NCBI GenBank assembly: GCA_034435055.1
Contig: DAOTXS010000040.1
Coordinates: forward strand, 157,908 to 221,907
DNA: 64,000 bases
Direction of reading: 5' to 3'
From: DAOTXS01 sp034435055
GTDB taxonomy: Bacteria; Chloroflexota; Anaerolineae; UBA4142
The notes under the pieces were generated by a model that worked only from the letters and a program-made list of their open reading frames with translations, was not told the DNA's origin and made no database searches. The translations under genes were made by a program, and so were the position numbers. How positions within the stretch are numbered: the stretch's first letter is position 1; the number at the start of each line of letters is the position of its first letter. This document shows, in pieces, positions 1 through 7,350 of this stretch.

Positions 1-624
1 ATCATCACGCATTACATCAGTCGCGTGGGTGATCGCGGTGTGTCGTTCTCGCTTCCGCCCGGCACGATTCGATTTGGACCCTGGGATATTCGCACTGATT
101 TGGAACAGTACTATCTGATGGTCATCCTGGTTGTTATCGGAATCGTCTTCATCGGCAATTTGATGCGGACGCGAATTGGGCGCGCGTGGATTGCAATCCG
201 CGACAACGACATCGCCGCCGAAGTGTTGGGCGTCAACGTTGTGCGCTACAAATTGCTCGCGTTCTTTATCGCTGGCGCGTTGGCGGGCGCGGCGGGCGCG
301 TATGCGAATGCTGTGTCGTTCACTGTCAGCCCGGAACAATTTGGGTTCGGCGAATCGTTGTGGCTGGTTGGCGTCGTACTGATTGGGGGCATCGGCAGTA
401 ATTACGGGACGGTGTTCGGAGCAATTTACTTGACGCTCATCGCCGAACTGGTGCAACCAACACTCAAGGCGATTTTGCCTGACCTCGCGCTCAAAACCTC
501 GTACGTCAAAGATATGATTTTTGGTTTATCGATCATTATCTTTTTGTTGCTCGAACCCAAGGGATTGGCGTATCGTTGGTCGCGCATCAAAGATTATATT
601 CACCTGTGGCCCTTTTCGTATTGA
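1..624 (+). CDS. livM: Branched-chain amino-acid ABC transporter permease LivM, 5'-truncated
   Basis: Inner-membrane permease of a branched-chain amino-acid type ABC importer. The reading frame is open from base 1, so the N-terminus lies outside the window and 207 residues remain. Hydrophobic helices alternate with the permease coupling region (RTRIGRAWIAIRDNDIAAEV, about residues 56-75), the EAA-like loop typical of LivM. A glycine/alanine-rich helix and the GGIGSNYGTVFGA stretch near residues 128-140 also fit the family. It is followed on the same strand by a substrate-binding lipoprotein and a LivF ATPase. A livG ATPase and livH are not visible and may lie upstream. Substrate cannot be read from this part; amides, urea and aromatic acids are alternatives for the family. 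Confidence 0.92.
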   Translation: MITHYISRVGDRGVSFSLPPGTIRFGPWDIRTDLEQYYLMVILVVIGIVFIGNLMRTRIGRAWIAIRDNDIAAEVLGVNVVRYKLLAFFIAGALAGAAGAYANAVSFTVSPEQFGFGESLWLVGVVLIGGIGSNYGTVFGAIYLTLIAELVQPTLKAILPDLALKTSYVKDMIFGLSIIIFLLLEPKGLAYRWSRIKDYIHLWPFSY

Positions 625-632
625 TTTCGGAC

Positions 633-715
633 TGTCATTGCGAGGAGTGAATTTTGCGACGAAGCAATCTCGCAAATGTCCTTTGAAAGATTGCTTCGCT
701 TCGCTCGCAATGACA
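633..715. repeat. Dispersed palindromic repeat, family 1, copy 1
   Basis: An 83-base element with outer arms TGTCATTGCGAG (633-644) and CTCGCAATGACA (704-715) and inner arms built on GAAGCAATCT / AGATTGCTTCG. It lies between livM and the substrate-binding protein gene and could form a long hairpin in the transcript. Related copies lie at 6827-6912, 21917-22020 and 26427-26506, so it is a dispersed family and not a dedicated terminator. Confidence 0.9.
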
Positions 716-806
716 CAGAGTGTTTGTAGGAGGTGGAGAACTGAATCGATTTTATTTTCAGGACATTCGAACGATGGCTGAGTCAATCTCCAAAGGAGGG
801 AAGATT

Positions 807-2087
807 ATGAACTATCGAAAAGTGATGTTCGTTTTGCTCGTGGCTCTTGGCTTGATGCTTGCCGCGTGTAGCGGTAGCGGACAACCCGCCGCGCAACCCA
901 CAGCGGTGGTCACCAGCAAAGGCGAAATCAACCTCGGCTCGTTGAACGATCTCACCGGCGCAACCTCGGACGTGGGCAAAGATTACGCGCTCGGCGTTCA
1001 GGAAGCGGTCAAGTGGATCAACGAGAATGGCGGCATCAACGGCAAGACGATCAAATTGTTCCAGTACGATTACGGCTATCGTGTTCCCGAAGCACAGACG
1101 ACGTACAAACGTTTCCGCGATTTCGATAAAGTCGTCGCGGTGTTGGGCTGGGGCACGGGCGATACTTCCGCGCTGTCGCCGACGATCAATCAGGACAAGA
1201 TGCCGTACGTCTCGGCATCGTACGCCGGCGAATTAACCGATCCCGCCAAGACGCCGTACAATTTGTTTGCCGCACCCGATTACTCGACTTCAGCGCGCGC
1301 CGCGTTGACCGTTTGGTTCGAAGAAGTGTGGAAGAAAGACCCGCGCTTTGCGTCCGAACAATCGAGTAAACCGCGCGTGGTGATGTTCTATCAAAAGTCG
1401 TCGCCGTACTCCAGCGCGCCGATCAAAGCGTTGAAAGAGCAAGCCGCGTTGCTTGGATTTGAAGTCGGTCCCGATCAGGATGTGGGGTTGACCGCGCTCG
1501 ATACGAAATCGCAAGTGCTCGCCGCGAAAGATTTCAAACCGCACGTCGTCTGGCACGGCAACACGACCAACTCGGTGGCGACGGCGTTGAAAGATGCGAA
1601 AGCGTTGGGTCTCGGCGCGGATCATCTCGTCAACACGTACGGTTATGACGAAAACTTGCCCAAGCTCGCCGGCGATGCGGCGGAAGGTGTGATGGGCATC
1701 GGCGTTGCCGCGTTTTACGGCGAGAATGTGAAATTTATGGACACCGTCGTTGCCTCGGCGAAAAAGTACAACCCGAACACGCCACAGGAATCGCGCTTGA
1801 TCCACACTGTTAAAGCGTGGGCAAACGTCCTGGTCTTGCGCGAAGCGATGACGCGCGCGGACAAAGCCGGCAAGTTGAACGGCGAAGGTATTCGCGCCGC
1901 AATCGAGGAACTCCGAGATTTCGATATTGGCTTGGGCGTTCCGCCGTTGACGTGGACATCGTCCGATCATCGTCCGACGAGCCAGGTTCGGATTTATCAG
2001 ATCAAGGGCGGCAAATTCAATTTGCTCAAACAGATTGACTTGAAAGCCAAGTATCCGAACGATTGGCCCAAGTGGATTGGTTACTAA
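807..2087 (+). CDS. Substrate-binding lipoprotein of branched-chain amino-acid type ABC importer
   Basis: Extracytoplasmic solute receptor (LivK/Peripla_BP_6 type, 426 residues) feeding the LivM/LivF importer beside it. The ATG at 807 is chosen over an upstream GTG because AAAGGAGGG sits 7 bases before it and the product then starts with a proper lipoprotein signal: Lys/Arg, hydrophobic core, lipobox LAAC with Cys near residue 22. Mature protein begins with a Ser/Gly/Pro/Thr-rich linker. The two-lobed fold is suggested by INLGSLNDLTGATSDVGKDY at the start and by the SALSPTINQDKMPYVSAS ligand-site region. The amide, urea, amino-acid and aromatic branches of this family cannot be told apart by eye. 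Confidence 0.9.
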   Translation: MNYRKVMFVLLVALGLMLAACSGSGQPAAQPTAVVTSKGEINLGSLNDLTGATSDVGKDYALGVQEAVKWINENGGINGKTIKLFQYDYGYRVPEAQTTYKRFRDFDKVVAVLGWGTGDTSALSPTINQDKMPYVSASYAGELTDPAKTPYNLFAAPDYSTSARAALTVWFEEVWKKDPRFASEQSSKPRVVMFYQKSSPYSSAPIKALKEQAALLGFEVGPDQDVGLTALDTKSQVLAAKDFKPHVVWHGNTTNSVATALKDAKALGLGADHLVNTYGYDENLPKLAGDAAEGVMGIGVAAFYGENVKFMDTVVASAKKYNPNTPQESRLIHTVKAWANVLVLREAMTRADKAGKLNGEGIRAAIEELRDFDIGLGVPPLTWTSSDHRPTSQVRIYQIKGGKFNLLKQIDLKAKYPNDWPKWIGY

Positions 2088-2132
2088 ATCAGTTGTCGGT
2101 AGTCAGTTGCCAGATTTTAGGTTTCTGACTAC

Positions 2133-2233
2133 TAGATAACATTCACAATAGTTTGCAAACGCAATATCTTGGTGTGGAAACCTGATGGTGAACGCAAAAT
2201 GTAGTGTACGCGTCTTATTGTGAATGTTATCTA
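2133..2233. repeat. 101-base element with 18-base perfect terminal inverted repeats
   Basis: Positions 2133-2150 (TAGATAACATTCACAATA) are exactly inverted at 2216-2233. The outermost TA on each side could be a TA target duplication, as left by Tc1/mariner/IS630-type transposition. The element ends 19 bases before livF and would place a hairpin in the intercistronic RNA. It has no coding capacity; a MITE is the simplest reading. Confidence 0.75.
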
Positions 2234-2252
2234 CTGAACCCTGACTATTGCA

Positions 2253-3056
2253 ATGAACAACGGCAACATTCTCAATCTCAACAACATCGAAGTGATGTAC
2301 CACGAAGTCATCCTCGTGCTCAAGGGTGTTTCGCTCAGCGTGCCGAACGGCGGGATCGTCGCTTTGCTTGGCGCGAATGGTGCGGGCAAAAGCACGACGC
2401 TCAAGGCGATCTCTGGTTTGCTCAAGCACGAGAATGGTCGCGTCACCGATGGTTCGATCGAGTTCTTGGGCAATCGCATCGACCGCAAATCCGCCGAAGA
2501 AATTTCTCGGACGGGCATCATTCAGGTGATCGAAGGCCGGCGTGTTTTTGAACACCTCACCGTCGAAGAGAATATCAAGGTCGGTGCGCACCTTAGTAGC
2601 GCCAAATTGAAAGACGGCATCGACAAAGTGTACACGTACTTTCCGCGACTCAAAACGCTCCGCGACCGCACGGCGGGGTTTTGTAGCGGCGGCGAGCAAC
2701 AAATGCTGGTGATGGGACGCGCTCTGATGGCAAGTCCGAAACTGATGTTGCTCGATGAACCGTCGATGGGTTTGGCACCGTTGCTCATTAAAGAGATTTT
2801 TGAAATCATCACCCGTCTGAACAGCGATGAGAAATTGCCGATTCTGCTCGTCGAGCAAAATGTCAAACTCGCGTTGACGGTGGCAGGGTACGGTTATGTG
2901 CTGGAAAGTGGGCGCGTCGTAATGGATGGTTCGGCGGAGAAATTGCGCGACAATCCCGACATCAAAGAGTTTTATCTCGGCTTGACCGATCTGGGGACGC
3001 GCAAGAGTTTCCGCGAGGTCAAGCATTACAAACGCCGCAAACGCTGGCTGACTTGA
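2253..3056 (+). CDS. livF: Branched-chain amino-acid ABC transporter ATP-binding protein LivF
   Basis: Cytoplasmic ATPase of the importer, 267 residues. Walker A is GANGAGKST (about residues 39-47), the Q-loop region includes GIIQVIEGRRVFEHLTVEEN, the ABC signature is CSGGEQQML and Walker B is LMLLDEPSMGLAP; all fit LivF rather than LivG. The C-terminus ends in a basic tail (about residues 252-267, rich in Lys/Arg) longer than the usual LivF end. The first signature residue is Cys where Leu or Leu-Ser is usual, which is seen in some relatives. It lies downstream of the binding-protein gene on the same strand, separated by a small inverted-repeat element. Confidence 0.94.
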   Translation: MNNGNILNLNNIEVMYHEVILVLKGVSLSVPNGGIVALLGANGAGKSTTLKAISGLLKHENGRVTDGSIEFLGNRIDRKSAEEISRTGIIQVIEGRRVFEHLTVEENIKVGAHLSSAKLKDGIDKVYTYFPRLKTLRDRTAGFCSGGEQQMLVMGRALMASPKLMLLDEPSMGLAPLLIKEIFEIITRLNSDEKLPILLVEQNVKLALTVAGYGYVLESGRVVMDGSAEKLRDNPDIKEFYLGLTDLGTRKSFREVKHYKRRKRWLT

Positions 3057-3108
3057 TTTCAGATTTAAGATTGCCGATTTCAATACGCTTGATTCATAAA
3101 TCTGAAAT
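3056..3108. repeat. 12-base inverted repeat after livF
   Basis: ATTTCAGATTTA at 3056-3067, overlapping the last base of the livF stop codon, is inverted as TAAATCTGAAAT at 3097-3108. It could act as a weak hairpin between livF and the next lipoprotein gene. No T-run of useful length follows, so a terminator role is uncertain. Confidence 0.6.
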
Positions 3109-3135
3109 TTGAAATTAATGGAGGGAGGAGCACAA

Positions 3136-3786
3136 ATGAAACGACTGTTAGTTTTAATGAGCTTGCTCGTCGCGGTAGGGGTGAGCGGTTGCGCGACGGC
3201 TACGCCTGCGCCGGTGGAATTGAAAAATCCAACATTCACACTGAACCAAGTGCAAGTGCAAAGTTATTTTCCGCCGCCCTGGTCCACTTGGCCCGGCGCA
3301 ATTCCGACACCCACACCGCCGCCGGCGGGCACACCCGCCGCGCAGTACGTCCCGTTCCCGGCGACAATTAGCGTCCCGTTGGTGCTAGGATTTGTTTGGG
3401 ATATAAACAATCCGAACGATGCGCCGGTCATGCTGGAGCAAATGAAGTTCACCGTCGAATTCGAAGCCGCGCCGTCTGCCGCCAACGAATATTTCGCACT
3501 CGCAACGCCAATCGTGTACGAAAAGCAATCGATTCCCGGCAAAGCGACGAACCAGGTGCGCGCAGTCGTCGTCTTGGATTCGGCAGTGGTCCCCGGCAAC
3601 TTGGCGGTGACGAGCGGTCAACGGATGGGCGCGCTGAAATTATCTGGCGCAACGCTCATCAAAGATTGGTGGGCGAACATTGGCGATTTCAAGTTCGGCA
3701 TCAAAGCGACCAGCGGTACGGCGGATATGGTGGTGGGTGGCGCGAAAAAAGTGGTAACGTTTGAAGGTAAGTTTCCAAATAAATGA
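3136..3786 (+). CDS. WHy/LEA14-like lipoprotein
   Basis: Predicted secreted lipoprotein of 216 residues. The ATG at 3136 follows GGAGGGAGG at 3120-3128; upstream in-frame ATGs at 3109 and 3118 lack such a site. The signal peptide ends in the lipobox VSGC. A proline/threonine-rich linker (PPPWSTWPG, then TPTPPPAGTPAA) precedes a beta-rich domain of about 150 residues with FVWDINNPND, resembling the NPN motif of WHy (LEA14-like) domains, and a final GALKLSGATLIKDWWANIG segment. LEA14-like proteins are linked to stress and envelope stability; the role here is not known. A stem-loop follows directly. Confidence 0.7.
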   Translation: MKRLLVLMSLLVAVGVSGCATATPAPVELKNPTFTLNQVQVQSYFPPPWSTWPGAIPTPTPPPAGTPAAQYVPFPATISVPLVLGFVWDINNPNDAPVMLEQMKFTVEFEAAPSAANEYFALATPIVYEKQSIPGKATNQVRAVVVLDSAVVPGNLAVTSGQRMGALKLSGATLIKDWWANIGDFKFGIKATSGTADMVVGGAKKVVTFEGKFPNK

Positions 3787-3790
3787 AACA

Positions 3791-3817
3791 GTAGGGGCGG
3801 GGACACTCCGCCCCTAC
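3791..3817. terminator. GC-rich stem-loop after the lipoprotein gene
   Basis: A 10-base perfect stem (GTAGGGGCGG at 3791-3800, CCGCCCCTAC at 3808-3817) with a 7-base loop lies 5 bases past the stop codon. No T-run follows, so it may stabilise the 3' end rather than terminate by itself. GTAGGGGCGGG-type palindromes also occur widely as dispersed repeats. Confidence 0.6.
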
Positions 3818-3827
3818 AACTTCGATT

Positions 3828-4026
3828 ATGCCTGACAAACGTTCCCTCGAAGATTTTTACCGTCGGTGAAACGGCGGTATTTTCGCGTACATTCGCGGAG
3901 GATGAGACGCGCGGTTGGGCGCGGATGGAAATGCGCGGGACCAATCAATCGAATGAGATGGTCGTGTGAGGCGAAGCGCGCGGCTACCCGGCGCGATTTC
4001 GTGATCGTGTGAAAGCACAACCCTGA
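3828..4026 (+). pseudogene. Remnant of a MaoC-family hydratase gene
   Basis: No intact frame exists, but three pieces read as a MaoC (R-specific enoyl-CoA hydratase/dehydratase) protein. From ATG 3828 the product starts MPDKRSLEDF; one base further the frame continues TVGETAVFSRTFAEDE and RGWARM, matching the conserved MaoC N-terminus. After an apparent internal deletion comes NQSNEMVV, a TGA at 3967 and GEARG, resembling the family's C-terminal NQxGExVxxGEA strand. The catalytic GD...H region is missing. One frameshift, one stop and an internal deletion of roughly 80-100 residues are inferred. The stretch otherwise holds no gene. Confidence 0.65.
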
Positions 4027-4047
4027 TCGATTGTGCGTCGCGCGATT

Positions 4048-4076
4048 TTGCATTCTAACCCCGTTTGCGATATAGT
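4048..4076 (+). promoter_or_regulatory. Possible sigma70-type promoter of the CBS-ACT gene
   Basis: TATAGT at 4071-4076 (5 of 6 with TATAAT) is preceded by TTGCAT at 4048-4053 (3 of 6) with 17-base spacing. The start codon is 50 bases downstream. The -35 match is weak. Confidence 0.35.
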
Positions 4077-4125
4077 AAGAGTAGACAGTTATCTCGATTA
4101 AATAAACTCATTGCGGAGGTGTGTT

Positions 4126-4809
4126 ATGCTAGTGCGTGAACGAATGACGGCGAATCCGGTGGTCGTTCAACCGGAAACGTCGTTCGATGAGGCGTTTCAA
4201 CTTTTGCGCGAAAAGAAAATCCGCCGGTTGCCGGTGGTTGATAAAAATGGCAATCTGGTTGGCATCGTCGTCGAAAAAGATTTGTTGCGCGTCTCGCCGT
4301 CGCCGGCGACATCGTTGAGCATTTTCGAAATTCATGGCTTGCTCGCCAAGTTGCAAATCAAAGACGTGATGACCAAGCGCGTCATCACCGTTGGCGAGGA
4401 TTGTCCACTGGAAGAAGCCGCGCGGATCATGGTCGAACACAAGATTGGTTCGCTGCCGATTCTGCGCGACAAAAAAGTGGTTGGCATCATCACCGAGACG
4501 GACGTGTTCAAAGTGATGACCGAGGCGCTGGGCGCGAGTTGCACGCAATGTCTGCGCGCGACCGTGCGCGTGCCGGAAGAAAAGGGCGAGCTGGCGAAGA
4601 TCGCAAGCGAAATCGCTAAACTGGGCGGTAACATCGTTTCTGTTGTAACGTTCGGCTTGAGCGATCCATCGCATCGCGAAATCACACTCAAGGTCGTTGG
4701 CATCAAACGTGAAGATTTTCAAGGCGTGTTCCAACGCACCAACGCCCAAGTGATCGATTTGCGCGACGCGGGCGCGCCGTATCAACCGCTGTTGGTTTCG
4801 TCGCGATAA
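4126..4809 (+). CDS. CBS-domain pair with C-terminal ACT domain
   Basis: Small regulatory protein of 227 residues, AcuB-like in layout. The start at ATG 4126 follows GCGGAGG. The first CBS motif covers about residues 5-60 (MTANPVVVQPETSFDEA, RRLPVVDKNGNLVGIV). The second covers about residues 75-130 (DVMTKRVITVGEDCPLEEAA, GSLPILRDKKVVGIITETD). An ACT-like segment follows at about 145-215 (RVPEEKGELAKIASEIAKLG, ITLKVVG). CBS pairs usually bind adenosine nucleotides and ACT domains bind amino acids, so this is probably a ligand-sensing regulator. Its partner is unknown. It stands alone between a pseudogene and the lepA terminator/promoter region. Confidence 0.85.
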   Translation: MLVRERMTANPVVVQPETSFDEAFQLLREKKIRRLPVVDKNGNLVGIVVEKDLLRVSPSPATSLSIFEIHGLLAKLQIKDVMTKRVITVGEDCPLEEAARIMVEHKIGSLPILRDKKVVGIITETDVFKVMTEALGASCTQCLRATVRVPEEKGELAKIASEIAKLGGNIVSVVTFGLSDPSHREITLKVVGIKREDFQGVFQRTNAQVIDLRDAGAPYQPLLVSSR

Positions 4810-4907
4810 GTTTGTTATCCTGGTCAAAGAGTCAGGTAGTTTCGTCATCATCGATGGCGGGACTATCTGATTATTTTTGCAATAGACTTTGCGAAATAAA
4901 AAATCTC

Positions 4908-4935
4908 ACCGCAAAGACGCGGGCGTCTTTGCGGT
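4908..4935. terminator. 13-base perfect hairpin between the CBS-ACT gene and lepA
   Basis: ACCGCAAAGACGC (4908-4920) pairs perfectly with GCGTCTTTGCGGT (4923-4935) across a 2-base gap, in practice a slightly shorter stem with a small loop. A-rich sequence lies before it and AAAGTTATT after. GCAAAGACGC also occurs at 31920-31935 and, with changes, near 32340, so the hairpin is built from a common short repeat. Confidence 0.6.
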
Positions 4936-4997
4936 AAAGTTATTCCGCATCAAGTCGAATAAAAGTATGTGCGGTTTTAGGATTCCTTTTGGGTTTA

Positions 4998-5006
4998 TGG
5001 TATAAT
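4998..5006 (+). promoter_or_regulatory. Extended -10 promoter of lepA, near-leaderless
   Basis: TGGTATAAT is a perfect extended -10 (TGnTATAAT). No good -35 is seen. Transcription would begin around 5012-5014, directly at the lepA ATG at 5015, and no Shine-Dalgarno sequence is present, so the message is probably leaderless or nearly so. Confidence 0.65.
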
Positions 5007-5014
5007 GCGCGGCG

Positions 5015-6817
5015 ATGGATCAATCCCGCATTCGCAATCTGTGTATCATCGCACACGTCGATCACGGCAAGTCCACGCTGACCGACCGCTTGCTCGAATT
5101 TACCGGCACGCTTCAAAAACGCGAGATGGTCGAGCAGGTGATGGATCAAATGGATTTGGAGCGCGAAAAGGGCATCACGATCAAAGCGAAAGCCGTGCGA
5201 ATGTTGTATCACGCGCGAGACGGTAACGAGTACGAACTCAATTTGATCGACACGCCCGGTCACGTCGATTTCACGTACGAAGTGTCGCGCGCGCTCGCCG
5301 CGTGCGAAGGCGCGGTGCTCGTCGTCGATGCCACGCAAGGTATCGAAGCGCAAACGCTGGCGAATCTTTACCTTGCACTCGATCACAACCTCACGATTGT
5401 TCCCGTCGTCAATAAAATCGATTTGCCGTCCGCGCGCACTGATGAAGTGGCGCACGAAGTCGAACGCTTGCTCAGTGTGCCGAACGATCAGGTGATTCGC
5501 GCGTCCGCCAAAGTTGGCACCGGCACGGCAGAAATTCTCGAAGCGATTGTCGAAAAAATTCCGCCGCCGGTCGGCGACACGACGTTGCCTTTGCGCGCGC
5601 TCATCTTCGATTCCAAGTACGATCCGTACAAAGGCGTCGTGGCGTACATCCGGGTCGTGGATGGCGAGTTACCCAAGAATCAAAAATTGAAATTGATGTC
5701 GTCCGGGTTGGAAGTGGACGCGCTCGAAGTTGGCGTGTTCCGTCCCAAGATGATCGCGAGCGAAACGCTCACCGCCGGCGAAGTGGGGTACGTGGCGACC
5801 GGACTCAAAAACGTGCGCGACATTCAAGTGGGCGACACGATCACGCGCGTCGATAAACCGGCAACCGACCCGTTGCCCGGCTATCGACCCGCCAAGCCGA
5901 TGGTCTTTGCCGGCTTTTATCCGGTCGAGACGAACGATTATCCGCTCTTGCGCGATGCGCTCGACAAGTTGAAACTGAACGATGCCTCGTTGACGTACGA
6001 TCCTGAAACATCGGCGGCGTTGGGTTTCGGTTTTCGCTGTGGCTTTCTGGGACTCTTGCATATGGAAATCGTGCAAGAGCGTTTGGAGCGTGAGTACGAT
6101 TTAAACCTCATCGCGACCGCGCCGAGTGTCGAGTATCATGTTTTGAAAACCAGCGGCGACGTGATCACCGTCGATAATCCGGCGGAAATGCCGAGCGCGG
6201 AAGAGATCGCGGAAATCGAAGAGCCGTGGATGCACATTCAAGTTTTTACGCCCAAAGAGTACATCGGGACGATTATGGATTTGACCATTGCGCGGCGCGG
6301 CACCTTCGACAAGATGGAATATCTCGACGAACAACGCGTGATGCTGACGTATTTCATCCCGCTGTCGGAACTCATCATCGATTTTTACGATCAACTGAAA
6401 TCGCGGACGCGTGGGTACGCCTCGCTCGATTATGCGTTCGGCGATTATCGCGTGAGCGATTTGGTCAAGATGAATATTCTCGTGAACGATGAGCCGGTTG
6501 ATGCGCTGTCGATGATCGTGCACAAGGATCACGCGTACCCGCGCGGCGCGGCGTTGTGTAAAAAATTGAAAGAGGTCATCCCGCAACAATTATTTCCCGT
6601 GCCAATTCAAGCCGCGATTGGCGGGCGCATCATCGCGCGCGAGACGATTCGCGCGTTGCGCAAAGATGTCTTGGCAAAATGTTACGGCGGTGATATTACG
6701 CGTAAACGCAAACTGCTCGAAAAACAAAAGGAAGGCAAGAAACGAATGAAGCGTTTCGGCTCGGTCGAAATTCCGCAAGATGCATTTATGGCCGTGTTGA
6801 AACTGGGAGAGGAATAA
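5015..6817 (+). CDS. lepA: Elongation factor 4 (LepA GTPase)
   Basis: Ribosome-associated GTPase that back-translocates or remodels stalled ribosomes; 600 residues, the normal family length. G1 is AHVDHGKST (about residues 13-21), the switch-I region has GITIKAK, G3 is DTPGHVDF and G4 is NKIDLP. LepA-specific features are DSKYDPYKGVV and RCGFLGLLHMEIVQERLERE, and the unique C-terminal domain with LAKCYGGDITRKRKLLEKQK and RFGSVEIPQDAFMAVLKL. These features separate it from EF-G and TypA. It starts a few bases after an extended -10 box without a ribosome-binding site. A family-1 palindromic repeat follows the gene. Confidence 0.97.
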   Translation: MDQSRIRNLCIIAHVDHGKSTLTDRLLEFTGTLQKREMVEQVMDQMDLEREKGITIKAKAVRMLYHARDGNEYELNLIDTPGHVDFTYEVSRALAACEGAVLVVDATQGIEAQTLANLYLALDHNLTIVPVVNKIDLPSARTDEVAHEVERLLSVPNDQVIRASAKVGTGTAEILEAIVEKIPPPVGDTTLPLRALIFDSKYDPYKGVVAYIRVVDGELPKNQKLKLMSSGLEVDALEVGVFRPKMIASETLTAGEVGYVATGLKNVRDIQVGDTITRVDKPATDPLPGYRPAKPMVFAGFYPVETNDYPLLRDALDKLKLNDASLTYDPETSAALGFGFRCGFLGLLHMEIVQERLEREYDLNLIATAPSVEYHVLKTSGDVITVDNPAEMPSAEEIAEIEEPWMHIQVFTPKEYIGTIMDLTIARRGTFDKMEYLDEQRVMLTYFIPLSELIIDFYDQLKSRTRGYASLDYAFGDYRVSDLVKMNILVNDEPVDALSMIVHKDHAYPRGAALCKKLKEVIPQQLFPVPIQAAIGGRIIARETIRALRKDVLAKCYGGDITRKRKLLEKQKEGKKRMKRFGSVEIPQDAFMAVLKLGEE

Positions 6818-6826
6818 TTTCGATTT

Positions 6827-6912
6827 TGTCATTGCGAGGAGTGGTTTCGACGACGAAGCAATCTCCAAAGTACTTTGGGGATTGCTTCGTCCCTGCGAGG
6901 CTCGCAATGACA
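6827..6912. repeat. Dispersed palindromic repeat, family 1, copy 2
   Basis: Outer arms TGTCATTGCGAG (6827-6838) and CTCGCAATGACA (6901-6912), inner arms CGAAGCAATCTCC / GGATTGCTTCG. The right arm ends 12 bases before the ATG of the OsmC gene. An in-frame start inside the repeat makes an upstream extension possible but unlikely. Confidence 0.9.
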
Positions 6913-6924
6913 CAACGGAGTCGT

Positions 6925-7350
6925 ATGGCGCAAGGAACCGTAACTGCAAAATGGGTTGAGGGCGGCATGTTTGTCGGCGTCGATTCGCGCGGTTATCCGA
7001 TGGTGGTCGGCGTTTCAAACGATCATGGTTCGAAATGGCTGGGCGCGAAAGCATCCGATTTGCTTTTGCTCGGCGTGGCAACGTGCTCCGGCGTGGATGT
7101 TGCCGATATTTTGCGCAAGCAACGCCAGCCGTTGACGGCGTTAGAAGTCCAAGTAACCGGCAATCAAGACGATGATCCGCCGTGGAAGTTTACCCAAATT
7201 CACATCGAGTATTTGGTGCGCGGCAAAAATCTGAATGAAGCGTTGGTCAAGCGCGCGATTGAACTCTCGGAAGAAAAATATTGTTCCGTGATCGCATCAG
7301 TGCGTCCGCACGTTGACATCACTACGCAGTATCGCATCGAGGAAGCATGA
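6925..7350 (+). CDS. OsmC-family protein
   Basis: Small OsmC/Ohr-superfamily protein of 141 residues. The ATG at 6925 is preceded by GGAG at 6917-6920; an earlier in-frame start would translate the palindromic repeat. Family landmarks are the N-terminal beta region (VTAKWVEGGMFVGVDSRGYP), then ASDLLLLGVATCSGVDVADI with one Cys at the position of the conserved reactive Cys, and SEEKYCSVIASVRPHVDI with the second. Both peroxidatic-type cysteines are thus present. OsmC proteins reduce organic peroxides or serve as thiol proteins; this YhfA-like subgroup is less well defined. The stop overlaps the next start by 4 bases (ATGA), so it is co-translated with the crotonase gene. Confidence 0.88.
   Translation: MAQGTVTAKWVEGGMFVGVDSRGYPMVVGVSNDHGSKWLGAKASDLLLLGVATCSGVDVADILRKQRQPLTALEVQVTGNQDDDPPWKFTQIHIEYLVRGKNLNEALVKRAIELSEEKYCSVIASVRPHVDITTQYRIEEA

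Noticed and set aside
2103..3239. Long open frame on the minus strand opposite livF (378 codons)
   Set aside because: It is the antisense shadow of livF and its flanks; composition and lack of motifs show no protein family. The window has many such antisense frames because of its codon bias.
3787..4125. A small new gene in the 339-base gap after the lipoprotein gene
   Set aside because: No uninterrupted frame with coding features exists; the readable pieces match a decayed MaoC protein.
5015..6817. TypA/BipA or EF-G identity for the translational GTPase
   Set aside because: The C-terminal block with CYGGDITRKRKLLEKQK and the 600-residue length are specific for LepA.
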